Assembly (NCBI GenBank): GCA_035626395.1
Contig: DASPNR010000042.1
Location: forward strand, 186,001-250,000
Length of the DNA stretch: 64,000 nt
Source: Candidatus Limnocylindrales bacterium
Lineage (GTDB): Bacteria > Desulfobacterota > Binatia > UBA1149 > CAITLU01
Direction: 5' to 3'
Shown here: one piece after another, positions 45,600 to 54,628 of the stretch
How positions within the stretch are numbered: position 1 is the stretch's first letter
How the letters are laid out: each line of letters opens with the position of its first letter
Program-made: the position numbers and the translations under genes
The notes under the pieces: generated by a model
The model's input: only the letters and a program-made list of their open reading frames with translations
Told to the model about the DNA's origin: nothing
Database searches by the model: none

Positions 45600-46898
45600 A
45601 TGACATCTCCCGACAACGCAGCATCCACGAGCGGCGCGGTGCGCCGAAGCCGCTTCCGCACGAGCATCGCCGGCGTGGCGGTCAAGGACATTGCCGCCCG
45701 CTTCGGCACGCCGGTGTTCGTCTACGACGAATCCGTCATCGTCGAGCGCATCCGCAGCCTCGAGTGCTTCGACGTGGTGCGCTACGCGCAGAAGGCGCTG
45801 TCCAACATTGCCATCCTCGATCTGTGCCGCCGCCACGGCGTGCTGGTCGACGCCACCAGTGCAGGGGAGATGGAGCGCGCTTTTGCCGCCGGCTACAGCG
45901 CTTCCGGAGACCCCGCTCCCATCGTCTACACGGCCGACATCTTCGACCGCTCCTCGCTCGATCTGGTGGTGGCCAAAGGCGTGCACGTCAACTGCGGCTC
46001 TGCCGACATGATCCAGCAGTATGCAGCACAGGTGGGCGGCGGCGCCGTCACGTTGCGCGTCAATCCCGGCTTCGGTCACGGCCACAGCAAGAAGACGAAC
46101 ACGGGCGGCGAGCACTCCAAGCACGGCATCTGGCACGAGAGCCTCGCCGACGCCGTCGAGCTGGCGCGCCGCTGCGGCGTGACCGTCAGCGGGCTACACG
46201 TGCACATCGGCTCGGGCAGCGACCTCGAACACCTCTCGCAGGTGTGCGGCGCACTGGAGCGGCTGGCGCGTTCCATCGGCGATGACGTCACCACGATCAG
46301 CGCCGGTGGTGGACTGCCGGTGCCCTACCGCGAAGCCGAGAGCCACATCGACGTGCCGGCCTACTTCGAGCGCTGGGATTCGACGCGCCGCTCGCTCGAG
46401 AAGAGCTTCGGACATCCGGTGCGGCTGGAGATCGAGCCGGGACGTTATCTGGTGGCGGAAAGCGGCTACCTCGTCGCCGAGGTGCGGGCCGTCAAGCGCA
46501 TGGGCGCCAACGAGTTCTATCTGCTCGATGCGGGCTTCAACAATCTCATCCGGCCCGCGATGTACGGCGCCTACCACCCGATGTCGCTGACGCCGGCGGA
46601 CGGGAACAACGACCGGCCGCTCCGCGATGTCGTCGTCGGCGGCCCGCTGTGTGAGTCCGGCGACATCTTCACGCAGGGCGAAGGTGGAGTGGTACGCACC
46701 GAGCTGCTGCCGCAGGCCGAGGTCGGCGATCTGCTCGTGATCGAGGTGGCCGGCGCGTACGGGTCGGCCATGAGCTCGAACTACAACTCGAAGCCGCTGG
46801 CGCCCGAGGTGCTGATCCGCGACGGACGGCCGCATCTGATCCGCGCGCGCCAGAGCCTCGACGATCTGATCCGCGGTGAGCGCATCCCCTCGCTCTGA
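45600..46898 (+). CDS. lysA: Diaminopimelate decarboxylase
   Basis: 432-aa PLP enzyme that converts meso-diaminopimelate to lysine. ATG 45600 has GGAAGAG about nine bases upstream; the earlier in-frame start at 45558 is unlikely. Fold type III: PLP-Lys in VVRYAQKALSN; HGVLVDATSAGEMERAFAAG; glycine loop for PLP phosphate SAGGGLPVPY; dimer-site Cys in VVGGPLCESGDIF; FVVDAG-like FYLLDAGFNNLIRPAMYGAYH. This is the E. coli/Mycobacterium LysA pattern. It stands alone, 66 bp after the radical SAM gene. An essential biosynthesis gene, well supported. Confidence 0.95.
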   Translation: MTSPDNAASTSGAVRRSRFRTSIAGVAVKDIAARFGTPVFVYDESVIVERIRSLECFDVVRYAQKALSNIAILDLCRRHGVLVDATSAGEMERAFAAGYSASGDPAPIVYTADIFDRSSLDLVVAKGVHVNCGSADMIQQYAAQVGGGAVTLRVNPGFGHGHSKKTNTGGEHSKHGIWHESLADAVELARRCGVTVSGLHVHIGSGSDLEHLSQVCGALERLARSIGDDVTTISAGGGLPVPYREAESHIDVPAYFERWDSTRRSLEKSFGHPVRLEIEPGRYLVAESGYLVAEVRAVKRMGANEFYLLDAGFNNLIRPAMYGAYHPMSLTPADGNNDRPLRDVVVGGPLCESGDIFTQGEGGVVRTELLPQAEVGDLLVIEVAGAYGSAMSSNYNSKPLAPEVLIRDGRPHLIRARQSLDDLIRGERIPSL

Positions 46899-47195
46899 TT
46901 GATCCACTGACCCTCGACTGCGACGGCCGCCGCCGGCCGCGGCGCGGTCGTTGGCTTCGATAAGTCGCAGCCGAGCCGCGCCGGGTTGGTCGGCGCGCAG
47001 CCACGGCGCAGGCGTGATCGCGCCGCGTCAACGGCGGTGCCGACGAGGCGGCGGCGGCGAAAACGGCCGAGGTTGCCGTGCTGCCGCGCCGCGCGATGCG
47101 GTCATCGGCTCCCGTAACCTCGTTGACAGCAGCAGCACGTCCGGTCATTCCCGACGGAAGCCGATTCCGCGCAACTGCGCCGAGGTGAACAGGCA
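46899..47195. other. Intergenic region after lysA
   Basis: 297 bp with no gene. GC-rich, with no clear terminator or promoter. It separates lysA from the HTH/coiled-coil gene. Confidence 0.5.
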
Positions 47196-47513
47196 ATGAG
47201 TTGGGTAAGTGGCAGCACGTCCTGGTGTTCCTACACCGAAGACCAGATCCGCGAGATCGTCCGGCAGGCGGCGCGTGGCGAGGCGCTATCGCAGCTGGCG
47301 GCGCGCTACCAGGTGCCCGAGTTCGTCATCCGCGGATGGCAGAGCCGCTATGGTTCTGGCGCTGAATCGGGCGACGGTGCAGGCCGCGGAGCATCGTCCA
47401 GCGAGGCGCGCCTGGCGCAGCTCGAAGAGGAGAACGCCCGCCTGCGCCGGATCGTGGCCGACATGTCGCTCGAAAACCGGGCGCTGAAGGAGCGGCTGTC
47501 GAGCCGCGACTGA
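47196..47513 (+). CDS. Small HTH/coiled-coil protein (transposase OrfA-like), copy 1
   Basis: 105 aa. The N-terminal HTH (YTEDQIREIVRQAARGEALSQLAARYQVPEFVIRGWQSRYG) is like the HTH of IS3-type OrfA transposase subunits. A Gly/Ser linker and a coiled coil (EARLAQLEEENARLRRIVADMSLENRALKERL) follow. There is no OrfB, no inverted repeats and no frameshift signal, so it is not a whole insertion sequence. A paralogue with the same layout lies 400 bp downstream. It may be a domesticated DNA-binding protein, or a remnant of an IS. The AGGTGA ribosome binding site is about 11 bp upstream of the ATG. The 3' end is partly duplicated (47484-47577). Confidence 0.72.
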   Translation: MSWVSGSTSWCSYTEDQIREIVRQAARGEALSQLAARYQVPEFVIRGWQSRYGSGAESGDGAGRGASSSEARLAQLEEENARLRRIVADMSLENRALKERLSSRD

Positions 47514-47577
47514 TGGCGGCATGGGGCCGCCTGAAGGAGCGGCTGTCGAGCTGCGACTGATGGCGGCATGGCGGCGC
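47484..47577 (+). repeat. 47-bp tandem duplication over the 3' end of the HTH gene
   Basis: Units 47484-47530 and 47531-47577 differ at three sites (C to T, and two within the last seven bases). Each holds CTGAAGGAGCGGCTGTCGAG and a TGATGG. The stop of the HTH gene lies in the first unit (47511-47513); the second copy is non-coding. A recent tandem duplication, probably by replication slippage. Confidence 0.93.
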
Positions 47578-47916
47578 ATCGGGAAGGGCCTGCAGCAGCC
47601 CCGCACCTACCCCCCATCCGGCAAAGTGGCTGACCTCCGTGTAAGCCCGCTGATAGCAACGATCGAAATCCTTAGGCCGTCTTTCACTGCGACCCTCCCG
47701 CACCCTGTGCGGAATTGCACATGGCACCAGCCGATATTTCCAAGCTGTTGATTTCGCGACGTGCAGCAACGCTGCCGCAGCATTTTTGGCTCTACGAAAA
47801 TGCATGTCCGGGGCCCGAGCCGTTATGCGAAAAAGCCAGAAGAGGCCCAGCTTTGCCGTTGCGGGGCCGCAAGAGGAAGTTTATCAGGGGCGGGCAGGCC
47901 GGAGTGACATCAAAAC
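47578..47916. other. 339-bp region between the twin HTH genes
   Basis: Lower GC than its surroundings (about 47640-47900), with no supported ORF. This base composition and position between two paralogues hint at relic mobile DNA, but no terminal repeats or transposase fragment are visible. The promoter of the second HTH gene should be here. Confidence 0.5.
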
Positions 47917-48186
47917 ATGGGATGGACTCAATACACCGAGCAGCAGATCAGGGAGATCCTGGGCCTGGCCAGGATGGGCATGCAGCCCGCTGATCTCGCA
48001 CGCCGCTACAACGTGCCGGTCGTGGTCATCCATGTCTGGCAGACCAAGTACGGCGAAGGCAGCGGCGAATCCGACCGCGGCCGCCTGCACCGTCTCGAAG
48101 AAGAGATCACCAAGCTCAACCAGCTCGTCGGCGAGCTGACCGTCGAATACCACAACGTCCGCGAGAAAGTCGCGCGCAAGGGCTGA
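47917..48186 (+). CDS. Small HTH/coiled-coil protein (transposase OrfA-like), copy 2
   Basis: 89 aa, ATG 47917 after GGAGTGA about ten bases upstream. The N-terminal half repeats copy 1 (YTEQQIREILGLARMGMQPADLARRYNVPVVVIHVWQTKYG). A charged linker and a second coiled coil follow (RLHRLEEEITKLNQLVGELTVEYHNVREKVARKG). Roughly half of the HTH residues are identical between copies, so the duplication is old. No catalytic domain. A DNA-binding dimer is expected from the layout. Function unknown. It could be a regulator or an IS accessory subunit that persisted without its partner. Confidence 0.75.
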   Translation: MGWTQYTEQQIREILGLARMGMQPADLARRYNVPVVVIHVWQTKYGEGSGESDRGRLHRLEEEITKLNQLVGELTVEYHNVREKVARKG

Positions 48187-48247
48187 TCACGCCCGTACGA
48201 CGGCCGCGCAGACTTCCCCATCGTAGCGGCGTTGGCGATGCCGGCGC

Positions 48248-49033
48248 TTGCGTGGCTTCGTGCGTGCCGGCGTGACGCTCCATCACGAGATCATCGGTCG
48301 AGGACCTGCGCTGTTCGTCCTGCACGGGCTGCTGGGATCCCTGGCCAACTGGCGCAGCGTAGCGCGCGCTCTGGCCGACCTTCGTACGATCGTTCTGGCC
48401 GACCTTCGCAGCCACGGCCGCAGCCCTCATCACCCGGAGCTGACTCTTGCGGCGATGTCGCAGGACGTCGCCGAGCTGATGAGCACGCTTGGCCACCAAA
48501 GCGCCGACGTGCTCGGCCACTCCCTCGGCGGCAAGATCGCGATGCAGCTTGCCGTGACGTCGGCGGCACGCGTGCGAAGCCTCATCGTCCTGGACATCGG
48601 CCCGCGGCGCGCGCCGGCGATGTCGGAGACGCCGCTTGCCGCATGCATGGCGCTCGATCTGGTCGAGGTGAAAACGCGCGAGGAAGCCGTGCGCCGGCTT
48701 CAGGACGCAGTAGGCACCGAAGCGCTGGCGCGCTGGCTGGCAATGAACCTCGAGCGAGAGCCGACCAGCGGCCGCCTGCGATGGCGAATCCCGCTGGCCG
48801 CGATCCATGCGGCCTTGCCCGCCCTCTCCTCCGACGTCAGCAGCGGCGTCTATGGGGGACGCGCGCTGTTCCTGCGTGGTGAGCGCTCCGGCTACGTCAC
48901 CGATGCCGATCTTCCGGCCATTCGCTCGATGTTTCCCGCCGCAACCGTCGAGACCGTGGAAAACGCCGGCCACTGGCTGCACCAGGATGCGTTCGACGCA
49001 GTCGTGCAGCGTCTGCGGAAATTCCTGAGTTGA
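48248..49033 (+). CDS. Alpha/beta hydrolase (YbfF-like esterase)
   Basis: About 261 aa. Start uncertain: TTG 48248, or GTG 48260; no strong ribosome binding site. Alpha/beta-hydrolase fold with oxyanion HG motif in VLHGLLGSLANW, nucleophile elbow GHSLGGK, and C-terminal catalytic His in NAGHWLHQDA. The Asp or Glu of the triad is probably in LRGERSGYV. The small cap and overall length match YbfF/BioH-type esterases. It hydrolyses small esters or thioesters; the substrate cannot be told. The glutaredoxin gene starts 50 bp downstream. Confidence 0.85.
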   Translation: MRGFVRAGVTLHHEIIGRGPALFVLHGLLGSLANWRSVARALADLRTIVLADLRSHGRSPHHPELTLAAMSQDVAELMSTLGHQSADVLGHSLGGKIAMQLAVTSAARVRSLIVLDIGPRRAPAMSETPLAACMALDLVEVKTREEAVRRLQDAVGTEALARWLAMNLEREPTSGRLRWRIPLAAIHAALPALSSDVSSGVYGGRALFLRGERSGYVTDADLPAIRSMFPAATVETVENAGHWLHQDAFDAVVQRLRKFLS

Positions 49034-49083
49034 TCGGAGAAAGGCTTGCCAAGCCGCATTTGCGCCTTTAGCCTCGCGGCCGC

Positions 49084-49335
49084 GTGAAGCCGGTTACCGT
49101 ATACACATTGCGGGGTTGTCCCTTCTGCGTGCGCCTCAAGCGCCTGCTCGACGCCAAGCACGTCTCGTACGAAGAGAAGGACGTCACCTGGGACGGGGAG
49201 GAGCGCTCCCGCGTCAAGAGCGTCACCGGGCATCCGACTTTTCCCCAGGTCTTCATCGGCGACACCTTCGTCGGCGGCTGCGACGAGGTGTATCAGCTCG
49301 AGCGCAGTGGCCGTCTCGACCCGCTGCTGGGCTAA
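49084..49335 (+). CDS. Glutaredoxin (GrxC type)
   Basis: 83 aa, GTG 49084. Thioredoxin-fold thiol-disulfide oxidoreductase that uses glutathione. Active site CPFC (YTLRGCPFCVRLKRLLD), cis-Pro in HPTFPQVFIGD, and GSH-binding GGCDEVYQLE. A normal length for GrxC. It reduces protein disulfides and may support OsmC- or ribonucleotide-reductase-type reactions. Small gap after the esterase gene; possibly the same transcript. Confidence 0.95.
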   Translation: MKPVTVYTLRGCPFCVRLKRLLDAKHVSYEEKDVTWDGEERSRVKSVTGHPTFPQVFIGDTFVGGCDEVYQLERSGRLDPLLG

Positions 49336-49438
49336 GCGGGCGAAAAGGCAGCTATACACTGCCGCCGATCCCCATTAGTCTGTGGTCACTTTCGATCGGG
49401 GGGCCGATTCCATCGCCTTGTTCCCACTAGGAGAACGT

Positions 49439-50287
49439 ATGCTTGCCGGACTGATTCATCCGATTTCGGGCGCGGCCGAAGGCTGCCGCAGCGTCGCGCG
49501 CGTCTTCGCGCTGGTGGCGCTCGCCGCGGCGCTTCTGCCGATGGCGTCGGCGCGCGCAGCCGAATGCGGCGACGACGTCGCGGGTCGGCGCGTGCCGTGT
49601 GCTTGCGGCGACATCGTCGTCAGCGACACCGCGCTCTCGGCCACCGATCCCGTCGTCAGCGAGCGCTGCTCTCGCGACGGTCTCTTTGTCGCGACGCCGG
49701 CGGGGCAGCACGGAATCAGGCTCGATCTCTCCGGCCTGAGCCTGGTCGGGCAGGGCATCGGCGCCGGCATCCGCGTCGTTCGCGGCGGCAGCGAGGGCGT
49801 CACCATCATCGGCGGAACCGATGCGACGCGCGCGCAGATCGCGGGCTTCGAAACCGGCATCGCCGCTTCCGGCAGCACGGCGGTCCGCGAGATCCGCAAC
49901 GTGGACGTGGTCGCCAATCACAAGGATGGGCTGAAGGTCCGCTCCAGCGGCCTGCGAGCCTCCGACGTCAGCGCCTTGCGCAACGGCCGCAGCGGGCTTC
50001 GCGTGACCGGCCACGGCGCCAGGCTGAAGGACGTGCAGGCGGCCGACAACGCCGGCACCGGCATCCGCCTGCACGGCAGCGGCGCCACCGTCGACGGCGT
50101 CGTCACCGGGAACGCGGGCAGCGGCGCCAGATTGACGGGACGCGGGCACGACCTGTCGGCGAGCGAGGTCATCGGCAATGGCGGTGCGGGCGTCGAGGCC
50201 AGCGGCCGTGGCCACGCCATATCCGGTGCCACCATTGGCGACAACGCCGGCGGCGACGTTCGCGGCAGCGCGGAGGCGGTGAAGTAG
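49439..50287 (+). CDS. Exported right-handed beta-helix protein
   Basis: 282 aa, ATG 49439 with TAGGAG six bases upstream. Signal peptide (VFALVALAAALLPMASARAAE), then a Cys-bearing head (ECGDDVAGRRVPCACGDIVVSD) and at least seven beta-helix rungs of about 22 residues, of the pattern (L/V)(K/D)xVxAxxNxGxGIRxxGxGA, typical of pectate-lyase-like or parallel beta-helix repeats (RIRNVDVVANHKDGLKVRSSG, LKDVQAADNAGTGIRLHGSG). No catalytic site recognised. Probably a surface or matrix protein. The next gene starts 1 bp after its stop, so the two secreted proteins form an operon. Confidence 0.82.
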   Translation: MLAGLIHPISGAAEGCRSVARVFALVALAAALLPMASARAAECGDDVAGRRVPCACGDIVVSDTALSATDPVVSERCSRDGLFVATPAGQHGIRLDLSGLSLVGQGIGAGIRVVRGGSEGVTIIGGTDATRAQIAGFETGIAASGSTAVREIRNVDVVANHKDGLKVRSSGLRASDVSALRNGRSGLRVTGHGARLKDVQAADNAGTGIRLHGSGATVDGVVTGNAGSGARLTGRGHDLSASEVIGNGGAGVEASGRGHAISGATIGDNAGGDVRGSAEAVK

Positions 50288-50288
50288 C

Positions 50289-53200
50289 ATGCGCATCCGC
50301 ACCATCGCCCTTGCTCTTCTGGCACTCACTGCGGCGGCGCCGGTCTCTTCGGCCTTTGCCCTCAGCGCCGATCACGCCGACGACGTCTGCGCGCCGGCGG
50401 CCAATCCCTGCAACGTCACGACCGAGGTCGACGTCGTCAACAATTCGACGCTCGACTTCGGGACGCGCACCGTCAACGTCACCGGCGGCGGCCGCTTCGA
50501 CTTCGACAACGGAAGCGGCACGATCCTCCTGGGCAAGCTGCTGACCAATACGTCGGGAGCCGCCATCAATGCGCGTGGCGCGGGCGGGCTGCCGGACACG
50601 ACCGAAAGCGGCCTGGTGCAGATCGAGGCGCGGCGGGCGTGCTCGAGCGGCTCGCGCGCCTGCGTCGGCGTCAACGACTGCCAGCTCGGTGCGTGCAGTG
50701 CGCGGCGCTGCAGCCTCAAACCCACGCGTACCTGCACCGACGACAGCAGCTGCCAGCTCGGCACCTGCATTCCGCCCGGCATGCCCAACGCCCGTCGATG
50801 CACGCTGAACACGACAGTTCGGTGTTCGACCAATACGGATTGCCAGCTCGGGACGTGCCCGGAGCAGCTGACGTGTGCGGGAGAAGCGGACAGTCCCGTC
50901 AATTGCTCGAGCAACACCGATTGCAATTTCGGCACCTGTTCCGTGGGCGAAGGAACCATGGACATCAATTCGACGATCAATGGCTCCTCCGACCAGCCCG
51001 CCATCATCACGCTGCGTGCGGCCGATGACGTGACGCTGCGCAAGATCGTCAACCTGAGCAGCGACGCCCTGGAAACCGATGGAGGCCAGCTCGTCGTCGA
51101 TGCCATCGATGGCGACATCCAGCTGCTCGGCAAGATCAATCTTCTCGGCGGCGCCGACGGAGCCGGCGGCGCGGTCAGCCTGACGGCCGGCGGCAACGTG
51201 CTGGTCAATGACGACATCGACGCCACCGGCGGCGACTTCGACGGCGGCGAGATCGACAGCAGCGCGGGCGTGGACACGACGATCAACGCCGACGTCCTGG
51301 TAAGCTCGATCGCGGGCGCCGGTTTCGGCGGCAACATGCTGTTCGTCGCCGGACGCGACATCACGGCGACCGGCGTCAGCGCGGTCAACAAGACGCGCTT
51401 CGCGGCAGAGGGACACACCGATGCCACGCTGTTCGCGGGCGACGGCGGCGGGCTCGAGTTCGATACGGGACGCCACCTGCGCCTGAACAGCAACACGCTG
51501 ATGGAGCTGAACGGCTCGGCGCCCGACGGCTTTGGCGGAGAGCTGCTGGCGACGGTGCGCGGCGACTTCTATTTCAACGGGGAAGTGCAGGCCAAGACCA
51601 GAGGCCTCAAGGGCGCCGGCGGTGACATCGAGATTTCGGTCGACGGCGCGTCCAACGTCGACAGCGCCGGTGTCGTCGACGCGTTCGGCGGCGAGGCCGG
51701 AGGCGGCAACTTCGATCTTCTGGGCGACGGCAACATCACGTTCTCGGGCCGCGCCGACGTCAGCGCCGGCGGCGGCGGCGCCGGCGGCACGATCCGCCTC
51801 GAATCGCGGGCGGATGCGAGGTCGTCGGGCGACCTGACGAGCAACGGCGTCTCCGGCGGCGACATCGACATGACGGCGTGCCGCCTGCGCCTTCTTTCGG
51901 GCGCGCTGCTCGACAACGACGCAACCGGCGCCGACAACCTGCTGACCGCGCGCGAGAGCATGCGGCTGGACGCGGGAAGCCAGGTGCTCGCTGCGGGGCA
52001 GAACATCTTCACCTATCGCGCGGCCAACAAGCCGCCCGTCATCAATGGCACGGTATCACCGGCGCCGATCCTCATCGTCGACTCGGACCTCAACGGTTGT
52101 CCCGTGTGCGGGAACTCCGAGATCGACGAAACCGAGACGTGCGATGACGGCAACACCCAGAATGGCGACGGCTGCAGCAGCGACTGCCAGAACGAGAACT
52201 GCATCGCTCAGACTCCCGGCTATCCGGCCATTCCGCTGTGCTCGGACGACAACGGCTGCACCACCGACACCTGCAACACTGCACTCAATGGCGGCACCTG
52301 CCAGCATTCGGCCGGATGCAACGATGCCATCGATTGCACGACCGACGTCTGCGTCGGCGATGCCTGCGTCTTCACTCCGGCGGACTCGGCATGCGTCGAC
52401 GACAACCCCTGTACCGACGGTGTGTGCAACGCGCAGACCGGCTGCTCGTTCGTTCCCAACAACGACTCGTGCGACGACCTCGACTTCTGCACCGTCGGCG
52501 ACACCTGCTCGAACTCGCAGTGCGGCGGCCTGCCGCGCAGTTGCGAGGACGGCATCGATTGCACCGTGGACACGTGCGACGAGTCGGCGGACGAGTGCGT
52601 CTCCACCCCAAGCCACGACGAGTGCAGCGACGGCGTCTTCTGCGATGGTGCGGAGGTATGCGACGTCGAGGCCGGCTGCATAGAAGGTGATCCCGTCGAC
52701 TGCACCATCGAGAACGATCAGTGCAACGAGGGAGTCTGCAACGAGGCGACCGATTCCTGCGACCCCGATCCGATCAACGAGGGCGAGAACTGCGACGACG
52801 GCAGCTTCTGCACCGTCAACGACACGTGCCAGAGCGGCGTGTGCGCGGGCGTGGCGCGCGACTGCGCGGATTCCATCGCCTGTACGATCGACTCGTGCGA
52901 CGAGGAGCTCGACGCTTGTGTGCACCAGGGAAGCGACGGCCTGTGTCAGGACGACGTCTTCTGCGACGGTTCCGAGATCTGCAACGTCGACAGCGGATGC
53001 ATGGACGGCACGCCGCCGGACTGCTCCGGCTCATCCGGCTCGTGCGCGCTCGGCGTGTGCGACGAGGTTACGGACGGCTGCGTCGGCGTCCCCACCAACG
53101 AGGGCCAGCCCTGCGACGACGGCCAGTTCTGCACCGTCACCGACGTCTGCGACACCGGCGTCTGCACCGGCGACGTGCGCGACTGCTCGGACCTGGACGA

Positions 53201-53666
53201 CCAATGCCACGAAGGCGTCTGCAACGAGGACGCCAACGCGTGCGAGGCGCAGAACGCCAACGAAGGCGGCGGCTGCGACGACCAGGACGCATGCACCGAA
53301 ACCGACATCTGCACCGGCGGCGTGTGCGCAGGCACCGAGATTCCCGGCTGCGGCGCGGTGTGCGGCAACGGCGAGACCGAGTTCGGCGAGGACTGCGACG
53401 ATGGCAACACGCAGTTCTCCCCGGGACAGTTCTGCGGCGCAGACTGCCTGCGCGTTCCGTGCGGCAAGCCCACGGATTCGTCCGGAACCAATCCCAATGC
53501 GACGGACGCGCTGTTCACGCTCCGTGCGGCGGTCGGCCTGGCGGTGTGCGATCCACGCTTGTGCAACGTCGACAACAACGGCTCGATCAACGCGACCGAT
53601 TCGCTGCGCGTCCTTCGCAAGGCAGTCGGCCAGCCCGGCGAGCTGATCTGCCCGACCACGGTCTGA
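50289..53666 (+). CDS. Very large secreted Cys-rich protein with dockerin-like C-terminus
   Basis: 1125 aa; signal peptide ends near SSAFA. Residues about 30-590 are beta-rich, repetitive and Gly/Asp-rich (GTRTVNVTGGGRFDFDNGSG, ATGGDFDGGEID, FGGNMLFVAGRDITATG) with a Cys cluster at about 117-210 (CVGVNDCQLGAC). From about residue 595 on come Cys-rich modules (CGNSEIDETETCDDGNTQNGDGC and many CxDGxxCT...C units). The end is a dockerin-like pair (NATDALFTLRAAVG...DNNGSINATDSLRVLRKAVG) with Ca-loop residues. A paralogue lies at 57950. A surface or extracellular adhesin or scaffold role is likely. No cohesin partner is seen in the window. Confidence 0.88.
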   Translation: MRIRTIALALLALTAAAPVSSAFALSADHADDVCAPAANPCNVTTEVDVVNNSTLDFGTRTVNVTGGGRFDFDNGSGTILLGKLLTNTSGAAINARGAGGLPDTTESGLVQIEARRACSSGSRACVGVNDCQLGACSARRCSLKPTRTCTDDSSCQLGTCIPPGMPNARRCTLNTTVRCSTNTDCQLGTCPEQLTCAGEADSPVNCSSNTDCNFGTCSVGEGTMDINSTINGSSDQPAIITLRAADDVTLRKIVNLSSDALETDGGQLVVDAIDGDIQLLGKINLLGGADGAGGAVSLTAGGNVLVNDDIDATGGDFDGGEIDSSAGVDTTINADVLVSSIAGAGFGGNMLFVAGRDITATGVSAVNKTRFAAEGHTDATLFAGDGGGLEFDTGRHLRLNSNTLMELNGSAPDGFGGELLATVRGDFYFNGEVQAKTRGLKGAGGDIEISVDGASNVDSAGVVDAFGGEAGGGNFDLLGDGNITFSGRADVSAGGGGAGGTIRLESRADARSSGDLTSNGVSGGDIDMTACRLRLLSGALLDNDATGADNLLTARESMRLDAGSQVLAAGQNIFTYRAANKPPVINGTVSPAPILIVDSDLNGCPVCGNSEIDETETCDDGNTQNGDGCSSDCQNENCIAQTPGYPAIPLCSDDNGCTTDTCNTALNGGTCQHSAGCNDAIDCTTDVCVGDACVFTPADSACVDDNPCTDGVCNAQTGCSFVPNNDSCDDLDFCTVGDTCSNSQCGGLPRSCEDGIDCTVDTCDESADECVSTPSHDECSDGVFCDGAEVCDVEAGCIEGDPVDCTIENDQCNEGVCNEATDSCDPDPINEGENCDDGSFCTVNDTCQSGVCAGVARDCADSIACTIDSCDEELDACVHQGSDGLCQDDVFCDGSEICNVDSGCMDGTPPDCSGSSGSCALGVCDEVTDGCVGVPTNEGQPCDDGQFCTVTDVCDTGVCTGDVRDCSDLDDQCHEGVCNEDANACEAQNANEGGGCDDQDACTETDICTGGVCAGTEIPGCGAVCGNGETEFGEDCDDGNTQFSPGQFCGADCLRVPCGKPTDSSGTNPNATDALFTLRAAVGLAVCDPRLCNVDNNGSINATDSLRVLRKAVGQPGELICPTTV

Positions 53667-53675
53667 CCCTGAGCG

Positions 53676-53714
53676 GCCGAGGGCGCGTTGCTGAATTGCA
53701 AAGCGCCCCTCGGC
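53676..53714 (+). terminator. Stem-loop after the large secreted protein gene
   Basis: GCCGAGGG...CGCG...TTGC (from 53676) pairs imperfectly with GCAA...GCGCCCCTCGGC (to 53714) around TGAA. It starts 10 bp after the stop codon. Probable terminator without a long T-tract. Confidence 0.6.
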
Positions 53715-53738
53715 TGCGTAACGTGCGCCTAGACCATC

Positions 53739-54101
53739 GTGCGACGGAGCTGGGCCTACATCCTCATGATCGTTGCGACCGTCGCTGGTGGCAGCGCGCT
53801 GCTGCTGCCGACTCCCACACCGGTTGCCGTCGAGGAAACGGTACGCGTGCCGAAGCCGGCCCCGGCGCCTGCCGCTGCGCGGCCCGAGCCTGCGGCCGGT
53901 GCCGCGCGCGAGAAGAAGCCGCCTAGAGCCGCAGGCGGCGCGCCCGCTCCGCCAGCGGCGGCCGCGCCCAAGCCCGAGGCTCCCGGCGTCGTCAAGAAGT
54001 TCCCTCCGCAGAACACGGCGATGAAACGGCTCGCGCCGCCGGTGCGACCGGGCATGCAGCAGGAGCCTCTGGTCAAGCCCGGCGCGCCCGCAGCGCAGTG
54101 A
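53739..54101 (+). CDS. Single-TM Pro/Ala-rich protein
   Basis: 120 aa from GTG 53739. One N-terminal TM helix (YILMIVATVAGGSALLLPT), then a long disordered Pro/Ala/Lys region (PKPAPAPAAARPEPAAGAAREKKPPRAAGG) and a short tail. The composition suggests an envelope-spanning linker, as in TonB-like or Pal-like proteins, but there is no TonB C-domain. Its stop overlaps the tadA start by GTGA (54098-54101), so tadA translation may be coupled. Function unknown; the gene could be a mere leader. Confidence 0.55.
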   Translation: MRRSWAYILMIVATVAGGSALLLPTPTPVAVEETVRVPKPAPAPAAARPEPAAGAAREKKPPRAAGGAPAPPAAAAPKPEAPGVVKKFPPQNTAMKRLAPPVRPGMQQEPLVKPGAPAAQ

Positions 54102-54553
54102 GCCTGTCTGCCAGCGACGAGCGCTTCATGCGGCTGGCGCTCGACGAAGCACGCGAGGCGGCTGCGGGCGGAGAAGTGCCGGTGGGGGCCGTTCTGGTTC
54201 GCGATGGCCAGGAGCTGGCGCGCGGGCGCAACCGCACCATCGCCGACGCCGATCCCAGCGCTCACGCCGAAATCATTGCTCTGAGGCGGGCCGCTTCGGC
54301 GGCGGGCGACTTCCGCATCGGCGGCACGCTGTACGTCACGCTCGAGCCCTGCGTGATGTGCATGGGCGCGATGGTGCAGGCACGCGTGCAGCGGCTGGTG
54401 TTCGGGGCGCTCGACGCGAAGGCTGGGGCGGCGGCCAGCCTCTACCGCATCGCCGAGGACGAGCGCCTCAATCACAGGTTTCGCGTCGAATCCGGGCTGC
54501 TGGCGCAGGAGTCGGGCGAGCTGCTGCGCGAGTTCTTTCGCCGCCGCCGCTGA
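54098..54553 (+). CDS. tadA: tRNA adenosine(34) deaminase
   Basis: 151 aa, GTG 54098 overlapping the stop of the previous gene (GTGA). Converts A34 to inosine in tRNA-Arg(ACG). Zinc-binding deaminase site HAE (H56, E58; AHAEIIALR) and PCxxC (C85, C88; LEPCVMCMGAMVQARV), with conserved FGALDAKAGAAASLY and LNHRFRVESGLLAQESGELLREFFR. Length and motifs match TadA. It lies 75 bp before the tRNA-Ser gene. Confidence 0.96.
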   Translation: MSLSASDERFMRLALDEAREAAAGGEVPVGAVLVRDGQELARGRNRTIADADPSAHAEIIALRRAASAAGDFRIGGTLYVTLEPCVMCMGAMVQARVQRLVFGALDAKAGAAASLYRIAEDERLNHRFRVESGLLAQESGELLREFFRRRR

Positions 54554-54628
54554 GTGCCGCCCGCGGAGGATCCCCGCCGGAGCAGGGTTGCGAACGGCCG
54601 GTGTCGCGGCTTAAATCCGACTTCTCAC

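Noticed and set aside
47196-48186. Complete IS3-family insertion sequence
   Set aside because: No OrfB with DDE motif, no terminal inverted repeats, no target-site duplication and no frameshift signal are visible.
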